Shown: positions 1 to 7,028, counted from the first letter of the stretch. The stretch is 8,276 nt of DNA from an uncultured Lachnospiraceae bacterium (GCA_947003375.1 CAMQOJ010000175.1:1-8276); one strand, 5' to 3'. The notes: generated by a model from the letters alone, not told the origin. Translations and numbers: made by a program.

Positions 1-704
1 GCCCGCCCCCTCTCTCCCGCCAGATATTCGTTCAATGCCCTGCGGAACCCGGCGGATTTCTTCTGGGACAGGGGGATTATCCTCCCGTCCGTAAGCGTGA
101 TTTCATATCCATGGATACGTTGTACCGCATATAGGTTCACCACGAAGCTCTTGTGGGGCATGGCGAACCCGTAGCCCTCCATCTCCCGGGCCAGCTCGGT
201 GATCTGGCGCTTCAAATGCCAGACCCGCTCCTCAGTGTACATCAGCACCTGACGGCTCAGATATTCGAAGCACAGGATCCGGGAGGGCACGATGTGGACG
301 ATCCCCTCTTTCGCCAGGAACTCCAGCTCCGGCTCCGGCCCCGCCAGCCCATAGGCAAGGGCCTCGTCCAACTGGGCGAAGAGCTCCTCCGCTTTCAGGG
401 GCTTGAGCAGATAGGCGAAAGCATGCACCCCAAAGGCGAAGATGGTGTAGTCGCTGTAATTGGTGACATAAATCAGCTTCACCTCCTTGTCCACCTCCCG
501 GATGCGCCGGGCGGTCTCGATGCCGTTGGGCCCCTCCATGTCGATGTCCAGCAGCAGGATGTCGTATTTCTTTCCCGCCGCCAGAAGGGCCTCCCCGCTG
601 GTGTAGGCATCCGCGGAGAGGGGAAGCTTTTTATAGTGTCGTAACAGCTCCAGGGTCTCCCCCAGAATCTTTTCGTCATCGTCGCAGACCGCTATCTTTA
701 TCAT
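1..704 (-). CDS. LytTR-family response regulator (C-terminus cut by window edge)
   Basis: A two-component response regulator that should bind DNA and control transcription after phosphorylation by a sensor kinase. The frame is open from ATG at 704 to the left edge, giving 234 codons, close to the usual 235-250 residues of the family, so only the extreme C-terminus is missing. Residues 1-115 form a receiver domain: acidic pocket D8-D9-D10 in the opening MIKIAVCDDDEKIL, phospho-acceptor D53 in LLLDIDMEGPNG, T81, and K101 in LLKPLK. Residues from about 125 on match a LytTR DNA-binding domain, including the segments HIVPSRILCFEYLSRQVLMY and MPHKSFVVNL. The upstream GGGGCGAGG is only a modest ribosome binding site. 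It lies 48 bp after yaaA on the same strand and may be co-transcribed with it. No partner kinase is visible, though one could lie just beyond the left edge. Family assignment is confident; the target genes are unknown. Confidence 0.93.
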   Translation of the reverse strand, partial: MIKIAVCDDDEKILGETLELLRHYKKLPLSADAYTSGEALLAAGKKYDILLLDIDMEGPNGIETARRIREVDKEVKLIYVTNYSDYTIFAFGVHAFAYLLKPLKAEELFAQLDEALAYGLAGPEPELEFLAKEGIVHIVPSRILCFEYLSRQVLMYTEERVWHLKRQITELAREMEGYGFAMPHKSFVVNLYAVQRIHGYEITLTDGRIIPLSQKKSAGFRRALNEYLAGERGR

Positions 705-752
705 ACCGGGCCTCGCCCCTTCCCTGCCTTATGGCTATGAACCTTCAATAGA

Positions 753-1508
753 CTATGTATCTGTCTTCATTCTTTCAAAGACATATTCCATCTCCGTGGA
801 CAATTCCTCCCGGAACGCGTACCCCAGCCTCCTGTACCGCTTGAGCTCCTCAGGTTCCTCTATCTTTTCCTCTGCCAGGAACCGCACCATGTCGCCCCTG
901 GCCATCTTGGCGTAAGTCCCCTTTGTCACCAGCTTTCCGCCCGATTCCTCGCAAAAGGTAATGGTGATGAACCTGTCCTTCTTCGTCAGGTATCTCTCGA
1001 TGCATTTCGAATATTCTCTGGAGGCAAGGTTTATCAAAAGCCCGCTGCTGTCCCGAACCGCCTCGTACAGCCTGCTGCCCCAGAGTTCATACAGGTTCTT
1101 ATGCCCGTCCACGGCGGCCCTGGCCTGCATCTCCAGCCGATAGGGCACAACGCCGTCCATGGGGCGCAGCACGCCGTAAAATGCCGACAGGATCCGCAGA
1201 TGCTCCTGCACATATTCGTACTGCTCCCTCTCGAACACGGCGGGTGCCATATACTGGTAGGCAATCCCTTCGTAGGCCAGCACTGCCGGGGTCAGGTTCT
1301 GGCGCAGGTCCATATGTGCAATGCGGTCAAAGTTCTCCCTGGCAATGCTGTCGTTGCATTTCCAAAGGCCTTGCAGATATTCTCCGGACTGCCTCCGCAG
1401 CCAGGAAAGAAGGCCGTCAGCCTGCTCCACGAACTGCGGCAGCCCCAAAGGCTCCAGGCTGTCCGTATCCACCTTCATCTTCTTGGCCGGTGACAAAATA
1501 ATCTTCAT
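753..1508 (-). CDS. yaaA: Peroxide stress protein YaaA (UPF0246/DUF328)
   Basis: Cytosolic protein of the YaaA family. In E. coli, YaaA is induced by hydrogen peroxide and limits intracellular free iron and oxidative DNA damage. The product has 251 residues, near the 250-260 typical of the family. Family signatures run the whole length: MKIILSPAKKM at 1-11, PAVLAYEGIAYQYM at 74-87, ILSAFYGVLRPMDGVVPYRLEM at about 106-127, NLYELWG at 138-144, LINLASREYS at 158-167, and KMARGDMVRFL followed by RLGYAF at 201-232. The start is fixed by the conserved N-terminal MKIILSPAKK and by AGGGAGA about six bases upstream. It lies 62 bp after a thiol peroxidase gene and 48 bp before a response regulator, all on one strand. 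The peroxidase neighbour supports a peroxide-defence role. No truncation or missing segment is seen. Confidence 0.95.
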   Translation of the reverse strand: MKIILSPAKKMKVDTDSLEPLGLPQFVEQADGLLSWLRRQSGEYLQGLWKCNDSIARENFDRIAHMDLRQNLTPAVLAYEGIAYQYMAPAVFEREQYEYVQEHLRILSAFYGVLRPMDGVVPYRLEMQARAAVDGHKNLYELWGSRLYEAVRDSSGLLINLASREYSKCIERYLTKKDRFITITFCEESGGKLVTKGTYAKMARGDMVRFLAEEKIEEPEELKRYRRLGYAFREELSTEMEYVFERMKTDT

Positions 1509-1570
1509 CGCGTCTCCCTGTAAGCTTTCCGCGCCCTTGATTTTGCGGGCTTAGAAAATCTTCATTCCGT

Positions 1571-2023
1571 TCACACTTCGTTCAGCATCTTCTCCGGGTC
1601 GTCCGCCGCCTTTACCTTGTCATTGGCCTTGATGATGATGCCCTCCTCGTCAATCAGGTAGGTGGTGCGCACCACGCCCATGGAAACCTTGCCGTAATTC
1701 TTCTTCTCCTTCCACACATCGTAGGCTTCGATGACCTTCCGCTCCGGGTCGGCCAGCAACGTGAACGCCAGGCCGTACTTTTCCTCGAACTTCTTGTGGG
1801 ATGCCACGGTATCCTTGCTGACTCCCAGCACCACCGCTCCCTTTTCCGTAAACTGGGGATACCGCTCCGAAAAGCCGCAGGCCTGTTTGGTGCATCCCGG
1901 GGTGTTGTCCTTGGGGTAGAAATACAGGATTACCTTCTTCCCCGCGTAATCCGACAATTTGTGCATCTCCCCGTTCTGATCCGGCAGCTCGAAATCCGGC
2001 GCCTTTGTTCCTGTCTCCAACAT
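1571..2023 (-). CDS. bcp: Thioredoxin-dependent thiol peroxidase (Bcp/PrxQ type peroxiredoxin)
   Basis: Cytosolic peroxiredoxin that reduces hydrogen peroxide and organic hydroperoxides, normally recycled by thioredoxin. The 150-residue product has the expected size for Bcp. Peroxidatic cysteine C44 sits in the signature FYPKDNTPGCTKQACGF with T41 two turns before it, and the resolving cysteine of the alpha-2 (atypical two-Cys) type is C49. R119 in GVVRTTYLID matches the conserved active-site arginine. The open frame continues far upstream (to 2500), but that extension only reads antisense-frame sequence of recQ on the same strand. The ATG at 2023 is chosen because AGGAGGAG lies six bases upstream and because the protein then begins METGTKAPDF-like (here MLETGTKAPDF), as in homologues. 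It lies between recQ and yaaA, with gaps of 59 and 62 bp, so it is probably in one operon with yaaA. Confidence 0.96.
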   Translation of the reverse strand: MLETGTKAPDFELPDQNGEMHKLSDYAGKKVILYFYPKDNTPGCTKQACGFSERYPQFTEKGAVVLGVSKDTVASHKKFEEKYGLAFTLLADPERKVIEAYDVWKEKKNYGKVSMGVVRTTYLIDEEGIIIKANDKVKAADDPEKMLNEV

Positions 2024-2029
2024 ACTTGT

Positions 2030-2037
2030 CTCCTCCT
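2030..2037 (-). promoter_or_regulatory. Strong ribosome binding site of bcp
   Basis: AGGAGGAG on the minus strand, six bases before the ATG at 2023. It decides the bcp start, because the open frame extends about 480 bp further upstream without a stop. Confidence 0.85.
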
Positions 2038-2052
2038 TTTCTGCCTCTGTCA

Positions 2053-2101
2053 TCGCTACATTTCTATCATTCCATTTTATCGCTACATCTCTATCAATCC
2101 A
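2053..2101 (-). repeat. Tandem copy of the recQ 3' end including its stop codon
   Basis: Two 22-base copies, 2053-2074 and 2080-2101, match at 20 of 22 positions with a 27-base period. The upstream copy in transcription order (2080-2101) is the last codons of recQ, Gly-Leu-Ile-Glu-Met-stop. The second copy lies just after the stop and would read Gly-Met-Ile-Glu-Met-stop in the shifted position. It fills most of the 59-bp gap to bcp. A slippage duplication is the simplest reading. Confidence 0.8.
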
Positions 2102-4227
2102 TGCTTTTTCAGCCTGGCTTTGATGCCGCCTCTGGTCCTGCTGTGTTGCCTGGCCATTTCCGCCATGGTCATTCCTTCCTGGAACTCCTGCTTCAGCCGC
2201 TCGTCCTCCTCCGCGCTCCAGGCCGCGCCCGCCCCGTCCGGACGGTTCCTCGCCCGGTTGAACTCCGCTCTGTCGAACTTTGGCTCGGCAGAAGATTTCG
2301 ATTCCTGTCGCCCGGAAAGCTTGCCATCCCCGTCGCCGTCCGCCTCCTCCTGGGCCTGGATGGCGGTCACCGAATGGGGGTGGGATTCCACAAAAGACTC
2401 GATGGCGCTTAAGAACCTGTCCCCGTATTTCTCCTGCTTTCTTTCCCCCACACCGGAGACTTTCAATAAATCTTCTGCGGTTTTCGGCAGTTTTATGCAC
2501 ATGTCAATCAGCGTCTTGTCATTGAAGATGATATACGGCGGCAGCGACTCCTCCCTGGCAATCTCCAGCCGGAGCCTGCGCAGCACTTCGAACAGGTCGT
2601 AGCCTGCGGAGGTAAGGGCGTCCGTGCTCCTGCGGGGAGTCTTGCTTTTCTCCTGATTCCTTCCCTCCAGTCCCCTCTCCGGCTCCTTCTCCTGGTAAAT
2701 GCGCATCATCACCCGGGTGCTTTCATCCCGCAGAGGGGCGATGTCCCCCATCTTCAGCACGCTGTACTGCTCCTGGGTCTGGTACAGGTAGCCCTCCTCC
2801 ACCATCTGGCTGATCAGGCTCCGCAATTGGGGCTCCCTGTAGTCCTTCAGCGCCCCGTATGTCTTATACTCCACGGTGCCCAGCTCCCGCAGCCTTGCCC
2901 TGTCCGCCCCCATCAGAGTCCCCAGGACGATGGTGAGCCCATAGCGGCCCTTTGTCTCCGCCACGCAGTTGATGACCTGCTTGGCCTGGGCTGTCATGTC
3001 CTGCTCCTGGTATTCCCGGTGGCAGTTGCCGCAGTTGTCGCAGGGCATGACGGCCTTTTCCCCGAAATAATTGAGGATGTAGTTGCGCAGGCACCCGGCA
3101 GTCCGGCAGTACCCCTCCATGACCTGAAGGCGGCGCATGTCCCGCTGCTTTATCAGCTCCGTCTCCTCCTCGTCCAGGCCGGAGAAGTCCTTTTTCTCCA
3201 GCAGGAACCTGTCGATGACCATATCCTGGGCCGAGAAGAGCAGGATGCACTGGGACGGCTCCCCGTCCCGCCCGGCGCGGCCGGCCTCCTGATAGTAGTT
3301 CTCCATGCTCTGGGGCATGTTGTAGTGGATGACGTATCTCACGTTGGACTTGTCGATGCCCATGCCGAAAGCGTTGGTGGCTATGATGACAGGGGCGCGG
3401 TCATAGATGAAGTCGTCCTGGCTCTTCTTCCTGGCCTCATTGTCCATGCCCGCATGGTATCTGGTGACGGGGACGCCCCTTTTGAACAGGGTCTCGAAAA
3501 GCTTGTCCACATTCTTCCGGGTGGCGCAGTAGATGATGCCGCTGTCCTCCGGGTGGGCCGCTATGTAGTCTATTACAAATTCGTCTTTCTTCCGGATGCT
3601 CTCCACCCGGTAATACAGGTTCTCCCTGTCGAAGCCTGTCACTGTCACATAGGGGTCGATGAGGCTTAAGATGCACAGGATGTCCTCCTTCACCTCCTCC
3701 GTGGCTGTGGCGGTAAAGGCGCTGACGATGGGCCTTTTCGGGAGGTTTCGGATGAAGTCCACGATTTTCAGATAGCTGGGGCGGAAGTCCTGTCCCCACT
3801 GGGAGATGCAGTGGGCCTCGTCCACGGTCACCATGGAGATTTCCACGTTTCCCGCAAATTCCAGAAAGTCATAGCTTTCCAGCCGCTCCGGGGCTACGTA
3901 GACAATCTTGTAGGCACCCTCCGCCGCAAGGGCCAGCGCACGTCTAATCTGCCCCTCTGTCAGGGAGGAATTGATGAACGCGGCGTGGATGCCCACCTCG
4001 TTCAGGGCTTTTACCTGATCCTGCATCAGGGAGATCAGGGGCGATATCACGAGGGTAATGCCGGGCAGCATCAGCGCCGGAACCTGATAGCATATGGACT
4101 TGCCCGCGCCTGTGGGCATGATGGCAAGCACGTCACGGCCTGCCGTGATGGACGCTATGATGTCTTCCTGGCCTTTCCGGAAGGAGTCATAGCCGAAGAA
4201 ATGTTTTAGGGCTTCTCTTGCGGTCAT
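2083..4227 (-). CDS. recQ: ATP-dependent DNA helicase RecQ with extra C-terminal module
   Basis: A 3'-5' DNA helicase of superfamily 2 used in recombination and replication-fork repair. The product has 714 residues against about 610 for E. coli RecQ. Seen in order: Q-motif region with Q20; Walker A MPTGAGKS (37-44, K43); DEAH box 136-139 with the RecQ aromatic loop just after it (HCISQWGQDFRPSY); motif III FTATAT (171-176); and motif VI QEAGRAGRDGE (313-323). The zinc-binding cysteines are C379, C396, C399 and C402, followed by a winged-helix RQC region to about 500 and an HRDC domain at about 540-615. After an acidic, low-complexity linker (626-645), residues 668-714 add a short helical module (WSAEEDERL...AEMARQHSRTRGGIKARLKKHGLIEM) that resembles a helix-turn-helix. 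The start is the first ATG of the frame. GAGGAGA lies about 12 bases upstream, which is rather distant. A 195-bp repeat-containing gap separates it from kptA. Confidence 0.96.
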   Translation of the reverse strand: MTAREALKHFFGYDSFRKGQEDIIASITAGRDVLAIMPTGAGKSICYQVPALMLPGITLVISPLISLMQDQVKALNEVGIHAAFINSSLTEGQIRRALALAAEGAYKIVYVAPERLESYDFLEFAGNVEISMVTVDEAHCISQWGQDFRPSYLKIVDFIRNLPKRPIVSAFTATATEEVKEDILCILSLIDPYVTVTGFDRENLYYRVESIRKKDEFVIDYIAAHPEDSGIIYCATRKNVDKLFETLFKRGVPVTRYHAGMDNEARKKSQDDFIYDRAPVIIATNAFGMGIDKSNVRYVIHYNMPQSMENYYQEAGRAGRDGEPSQCILLFSAQDMVIDRFLLEKKDFSGLDEEETELIKQRDMRRLQVMEGYCRTAGCLRNYILNYFGEKAVMPCDNCGNCHREYQEQDMTAQAKQVINCVAETKGRYGLTIVLGTLMGADRARLRELGTVEYKTYGALKDYREPQLRSLISQMVEEGYLYQTQEQYSVLKMGDIAPLRDESTRVMMRIYQEKEPERGLEGRNQEKSKTPRRSTDALTSAGYDLFEVLRRLRLEIAREESLPPYIIFNDKTLIDMCIKLPKTAEDLLKVSGVGERKQEKYGDRFLSAIESFVESHPHSVTAIQAQEEADGDGDGKLSGRQESKSSAEPKFDRAEFNRARNRPDGAGAAWSAEEDERLKQEFQEGMTMAEMARQHSRTRGGIKARLKKHGLIEM

Positions 4228-4285
4228 TCTGTCTCTGATTCTCCTCTGTCATTCTGGGATTTTCTGTGGCGCACCGGCCTGGACA

Positions 4286-4405
4286 CCCGGAACCGCTCCG
4301 TCCGGACTCCGCGCTGACCGGGAGCCGCACTGTCTGGGTAGCCGTGCTGGCCGGGAGCCGCACTGTCTGGGTGGGCGCGCTGGCCGGGAGCTGCACTGTC
4401 CGGGT
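4286..4405. repeat. 33-bp minisatellite between kptA and recQ
   Basis: Two nearly identical 33-base units, 4318-4350 and 4351-4383, begin CCGGGAGCCGCACTGTCTGG. They are followed by a partial unit at 4384-4405 and preceded by a degenerate 32-base unit at 4286-4317. The period is a multiple of three, so open frames pass through it on the minus strand and show 11-residue repeats (PDSAAPGQ...). The array fills most of the 195-bp gap between the stop of kptA and the start of recQ. No ribosome binding site or homologous protein was recognised for those frames, so it is called a DNA repeat, not a gene. Confidence 0.85.
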
Positions 4406-4422
4406 CCCTCAATGATCCAGGC

Positions 4423-5001
4423 TCAGGTATGTGGAACCGAGCCGATTTCCTGTTCCTGCAGCTCCATTTCCTCATAGTACCCCGGCGCTACCATTTTCGT
4501 GAGCCATACGCCGTTCTCTGACAGATAGAACGGGCATCCGGCTCCATACATTTCACCGCTGTGTACCTTTAAGACCACCGGCTCCCCGTGACGTCTCCCC
4601 ACGGTCAGGGCAGTCTTTCCATCCTTTGACAAGTGCACATAGAGACGGCTCATGGGCTTTATGCCCTCCGCTCTTATGGCTTCCAGGAACGCCGCGGCAG
4701 TACCGTGGTACAGGAATTCCGGCGGCTCCTGCTCCTTCGGTTCCACGTCCACCGGTATGCTGTGGCCCTGGTTCGCCCGAATCAGGGTCTTATCCTGGTT
4801 GAAGCTGTATCTCATCTTCTTGTCCGTGGCAACAATCTCCTCCAGCATTTCCCTGTCGATTTCCCTGCCGGTGCCGGCGACTCCCGCCAGCAGCTCCTCC
4901 ACGTCGGCCCATCCGTGTTCATCCAGGGTGATGTGAGCCTCCTGGGGCCTGTGGCGCAGAATCATGCTTATGTATATGCTCAGTCTGTCCAATTTTCCCA
5001 T
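4423..5001 (-). CDS. kptA: RNA 2'-phosphotransferase, KptA/Tpt1 family
   Basis: Enzyme family that removes an internal RNA 2'-phosphate by transferring it to NAD+, giving ADP-ribose 1'',2''-cyclic phosphate. In yeast it finishes tRNA splicing; the natural substrate in bacteria is not established. The 192-residue product is of normal length. Signatures seen: LSIYISMILRHRP at 7-19 with R16-H17, the IRANQGHS motif at 74-81 with R75, LYHGT at 97-101, YVHLS at 121-125, and GRRHGEPVVL at 135-144. R16, H17, R75 and an arginine at 136/137 are the likely equivalents of the essential Arg-His-Arg-Arg set known from yeast Tpt1. Thus both the N-terminal winged-helix lobe and the C-terminal NAD+-binding lobe appear intact. 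GGAAGGA lies about 12 bases before the ATG. It follows the PIN-like gene by 46 bp on the same strand, and the pair are probably co-transcribed. Confidence 0.95.
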   Translation of the reverse strand: MGKLDRLSIYISMILRHRPQEAHITLDEHGWADVEELLAGVAGTGREIDREMLEEIVATDKKMRYSFNQDKTLIRANQGHSIPVDVEPKEQEPPEFLYHGTAAAFLEAIRAEGIKPMSRLYVHLSKDGKTALTVGRRHGEPVVLKVHSGEMYGAGCPFYLSENGVWLTKMVAPGYYEEMELQEQEIGSVPHT

Positions 5002-5047
5002 ATGGCATCGCTTCCTTCCAAAGCCCGTCCTTCTTTCGCGCCTGGCC

Positions 5048-5980
5048 CTATATCTTTTTCACGTAATTATAATGGCTCTTTGTGACGAGGTAATAGCGTT
5101 CCCCCGGCTCCTTCCCAAATCTCTCTGCCAGGGCCTTTCGATATTTGGCCTTATTCTTCTTAGGGCCGCTCAGGATAGCCTGGTACAGCTCCTCCGCGTC
5201 GTCTGCGGCCCAGCCGTTCCTGTGCGCCAGGAGCCTGACATAATTCACGCCCCTCTCGTGCCTGTCCTCCAGCAACAGCCCTCGCAGCGTCTCCTTGTCT
5301 TCTTCGTCCAGATCCCTGAGCCGCCGGTACTCCTCTGCGCCTACCGTCATGCCCTCAAAGGCGGTCAGCGCTCCGTACAGCAGACTATTGTCCATGATGT
5401 CCACCGATTTCAATAATACATGGAGGAAATTCTCGTCAGACGCAGCTTTCTCTGGCTCCTCCAGGGGCGCTTCCCTTTCCCCGCAGAACAGCCCTGCCGC
5501 AGGAATCGCCTCCCCTGGCTCTTCTGTCCTCTTCGCCATAACTGTCCCCTTTTTGGATACGGTGATTCCCCTTTCCTTCCAATATCTGACTACGCAATTG
5601 TAGCCGTTATCCCTGGAGACGATGATATATTCTGCGGCTTCCCCTTTGGAAATCTTCGCCCCAAGCTCGGTGACGAGCTGGAAGTCCAGGGCATTATTTC
5701 CCTCAAAACATTTAATCCACTGTACCCTGCCCATGCCGTGCCGCATCAGCTTGTACACGCGCTCGCAGTTTATATGTGTGCTCTTGCCTGTGTAGAATAC
5801 GAAAATGGCGTCCCGCTGGCCCATGGTGTCCAGAAGGTCTACCCATTCATCGCTGATGTTCTCGCTGTCTATCAGGTATATCCTGTCGTATGCCGTAGGT
5901 GCCTCGGAAGGGTTCTCTTCCGTCTCCGGCGCTTCGTCAGCCGAATCAAACGCAGTCTGTGTCATAAGGTTCTCTTCCAT
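5048..5980 (-). CDS. PIN-like (NYN/PIN-fold) domain protein, putative ribonuclease
   Basis: A 310-residue protein whose N-terminal domain (about 31-150) looks like a PIN-fold nuclease. It begins with a beta-strand and acidic motif YDRIYLIDSEN (D38, E40, N41). It then has IFVFYTGKS (59-67), the helix NALDFQLVTELG with D99 (96-107), and YIIVSRDNGYNCVVRYW with D124 (118-134). These acidic residues would form the metal site. Residues 1-30 are acidic and probably disordered. A variable linker (150-180) leads to a C-terminal part (about 183-310) rich in charged helices and ending basic (KSHYNYVKKI), not recognised but possibly nucleic-acid binding. The start ATG has GAGGAGAG nine bases upstream. 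It is the first gene of the leftward run and sits 46 bp before kptA, which favours an RNA substrate. Activity is inferred from the fold only; a non-catalytic PIN-like role is possible. Confidence 0.78.
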   Translation of the reverse strand: MEENLMTQTAFDSADEAPETEENPSEAPTAYDRIYLIDSENISDEWVDLLDTMGQRDAIFVFYTGKSTHINCERVYKLMRHGMGRVQWIKCFEGNNALDFQLVTELGAKISKGEAAEYIIVSRDNGYNCVVRYWKERGITVSKKGTVMAKRTEEPGEAIPAAGLFCGEREAPLEEPEKAASDENFLHVLLKSVDIMDNSLLYGALTAFEGMTVGAEEYRRLRDLDEEDKETLRGLLLEDRHERGVNYVRLLAHRNGWAADDAEELYQAILSGPKKNKAKYRKALAERFGKEPGERYYLVTKSHYNYVKKI

Positions 5981-6052
5981 AAATCCATTCTCTCCTCAAT
6001 TATTTTTAAAGGATGCCGGGACGTTTTTCTGCCATAAAAATAGCTTTATTCC

Positions 6053-6142
6053 ATGGAATGCTTTTCTTCTATGGAATGCGTTTTTTCTATGGAATACATT
6101 TTTTCCATGGAATGCCTCTCTTTTATGGAATGACCCTCTTCC
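6053..6142. repeat. Five tandem 18-bp repeats around ATGGAAT
   Basis: ATGGAAT recurs at 6053, 6071, 6089, 6107 and 6125, an exact 18-base period, separated by pyrimidine-rich stretches. Copies one and four carry the palindrome TTCCATGGAA. Reading frames run through it on both strands with six-residue repeats, but none has a ribosome binding site or a recognisable product. The array lies about 70 bp upstream of the PIN-like gene, so it could be in or near its promoter region. Confidence 0.85.
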
Positions 6143-6526
6143 ATCATAAAGCATGGCACAATCTCTCTATTGCACTCTGTCGATTTCAGTTCTCTGGGTA
6201 CAGGCTGCCGCCTGGCAGAAAATTCGGAACAATGGAATACGCTTCCCGAGCCTTCCATTGCCATGAATTACAGAAACAGCACTACCGCCTTCAGAATGCT
6301 TCAGACTTTTATTCCCTGCTTCTATTAGGGTAACATGGCCAGGGCGGAATTGCAAGGGAAAATTTCAGAGAATGGCTGGGAAATATGACGTGCAGTTGTC
6401 ATATTCAATGTGGTATAGTTTCGGAAGACCTGTTTCGGGAATTTCTGTACGCAGAGCGAGTGCGTCACCGCAGGGATATGCGTGCTGCGCCTCCTGGCAT
6501 CCGTCCGGCCTGTGGATGAGGCATGA
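6143..6526. other. Stretch without a convincing gene
   Basis: About 380 bp with only short or composition-driven open frames on both strands. A small hairpin (CTGCC-GCCT-GGCAG, near 6204-6220) and one stray copy of the ATGGAATAC word near 6234 are visible. From 6419 the plus-strand frame continuous with the remnant at 6527 is open, but it is broken by TGA at 6524-6526, so the end of this stretch may be the decayed 5' part of that gene. Confidence 0.5.
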
Positions 6527-6889
6527 ATAGATAAGCTGCTGGGGCCTCTGGGGGAGAGGTTCCTTGCCTTCGGGCCCGGGCAGGCGGCGTCCCAGAAGGG
6601 GATTCCCCTCTCCTATCTGCTGATGGCCTTCACGGATATCGACAATGAGAAGACGCGGAGCCTCCTTGGGCAGAAGAAGGAATGGCTGGTGCAGCTCCTG
6701 AGAAGAGGGTGGATTACCGGTCGGCTGTCCAACGGCAAAATCTCCCAGGGCGACACCTATAACCTGCTGTTCAAATATATCATCCGAAACGCGGTCTGTA
6801 CTCTGCCGGAGTATCCTGAGAAGGAAAGGTACAGGATTTATGTGGATGACGCAGAAGGACGATGCTACTGCGATATACCATGGAAGTAG
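6527..6889 (+). pseudogene. Gene remnant, family not recognised (5' end lost)
   Basis: An open plus-strand frame of 120 codons after a TGA at 6524. It reads as a plausible globular protein, including LLGPLGERFLAFGPGQAAS, IPLSYLLMAFTDIDNEKTRS and YRIYVDDAEGRCYCDIPWK. The only ATG (6623) lies 32 codons in, has no ribosome binding site, and would discard protein-like sequence. The frame before the TGA is also open back to 6419 (ending LLASVRPVDEA), so a single TGA seems to interrupt a longer gene. I do not recognise the family. The downstream remnant starts two bases after its stop in another frame, so the two may derive from one locus by frameshift or from two fused fragments. An intact small gene from 6623 (88 residues) is the alternative. 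Confidence 0.45.
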
Positions 6890-6890
6890 G

Positions 6891-7028
6891 GAATGCCCGC
6901 CTTCCATACTCTGGCTGCTGGAAACCGGAAATCCGGCAGTGCGGCACAGAACCAGGTCAGAGCCGCTTGGCCAGGAGGACGACCCGGGCGAAGCCTTCCG
7001 GTGGATTGCCAATCAGTATCCTGGGTGA
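6891..7028 (+). pseudogene. Fragment resembling N-terminus of prenyltransferase/squalene-cyclase-like protein
   Basis: Plus-strand frame of 45 codons ending in TGA. It contains CPPSILWLLETGNPAVRHRT followed by LGQEDDPGEAFRWIANQYPG. This pattern (Pro, Leu-Leu-Glu, Asn-Pro-x-Val-Arg, then a short acidic helix) recalls the opening motif of alpha/alpha-toroid proteins annotated as prenyltransferase or squalene cyclase in many bacteria; the comparison is from memory. Those proteins have roughly 250-350 residues, so this is at most the first sixth, with the rest gone. There is no proper start: the frame simply continues from antecedent sequence overlapping the preceding remnant. It is best read as a relic left by deletion. 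It converges on the exonuclease gene, whose stop lies 46 bp beyond. Confidence 0.4.

Noticed and set aside
2024..2500. Upstream extension of the bcp reading frame giving a 309-residue protein
   Set aside because: The extension overlaps recQ in another frame, has low-complexity Gly/Arg/Gln composition, and is made unnecessary by the strong AGGAGGAG site in front of ATG 2023.
2827..3669. Plus-strand 280-codon open frame inside recQ
   Set aside because: It is fully antisense to the helicase core, whose motifs are intact; the hydrophobic Val/Leu/His-rich translation is typical of a shadow frame.
4224..4475. Minus-strand frames with 11-residue repeats between kptA and recQ
   Set aside because: They arise because the 33-bp DNA repeat keeps all frames open. 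They overlap the kptA 3' end and have no convincing translation start.
6053..6142. CRISPR array
   Set aside because: The units are contiguous 18-bp tandem repeats without unique spacers, and no cas gene is present.
6046..6264. Minus-strand 72-codon frame with six-residue repeats (HSIEEK-like)
   Set aside because: The repeats reflect the 18-bp DNA array; no ribosome binding site precedes any start and the upstream part is not protein-like.
6365..7012. Minus-strand open frame of 215 codons
   Set aside because: It is antisense to protein-like plus-strand frames, has no ribosome binding site or recognisable motif, and its Pro/Gly/Gln-rich content fits a shadow frame.
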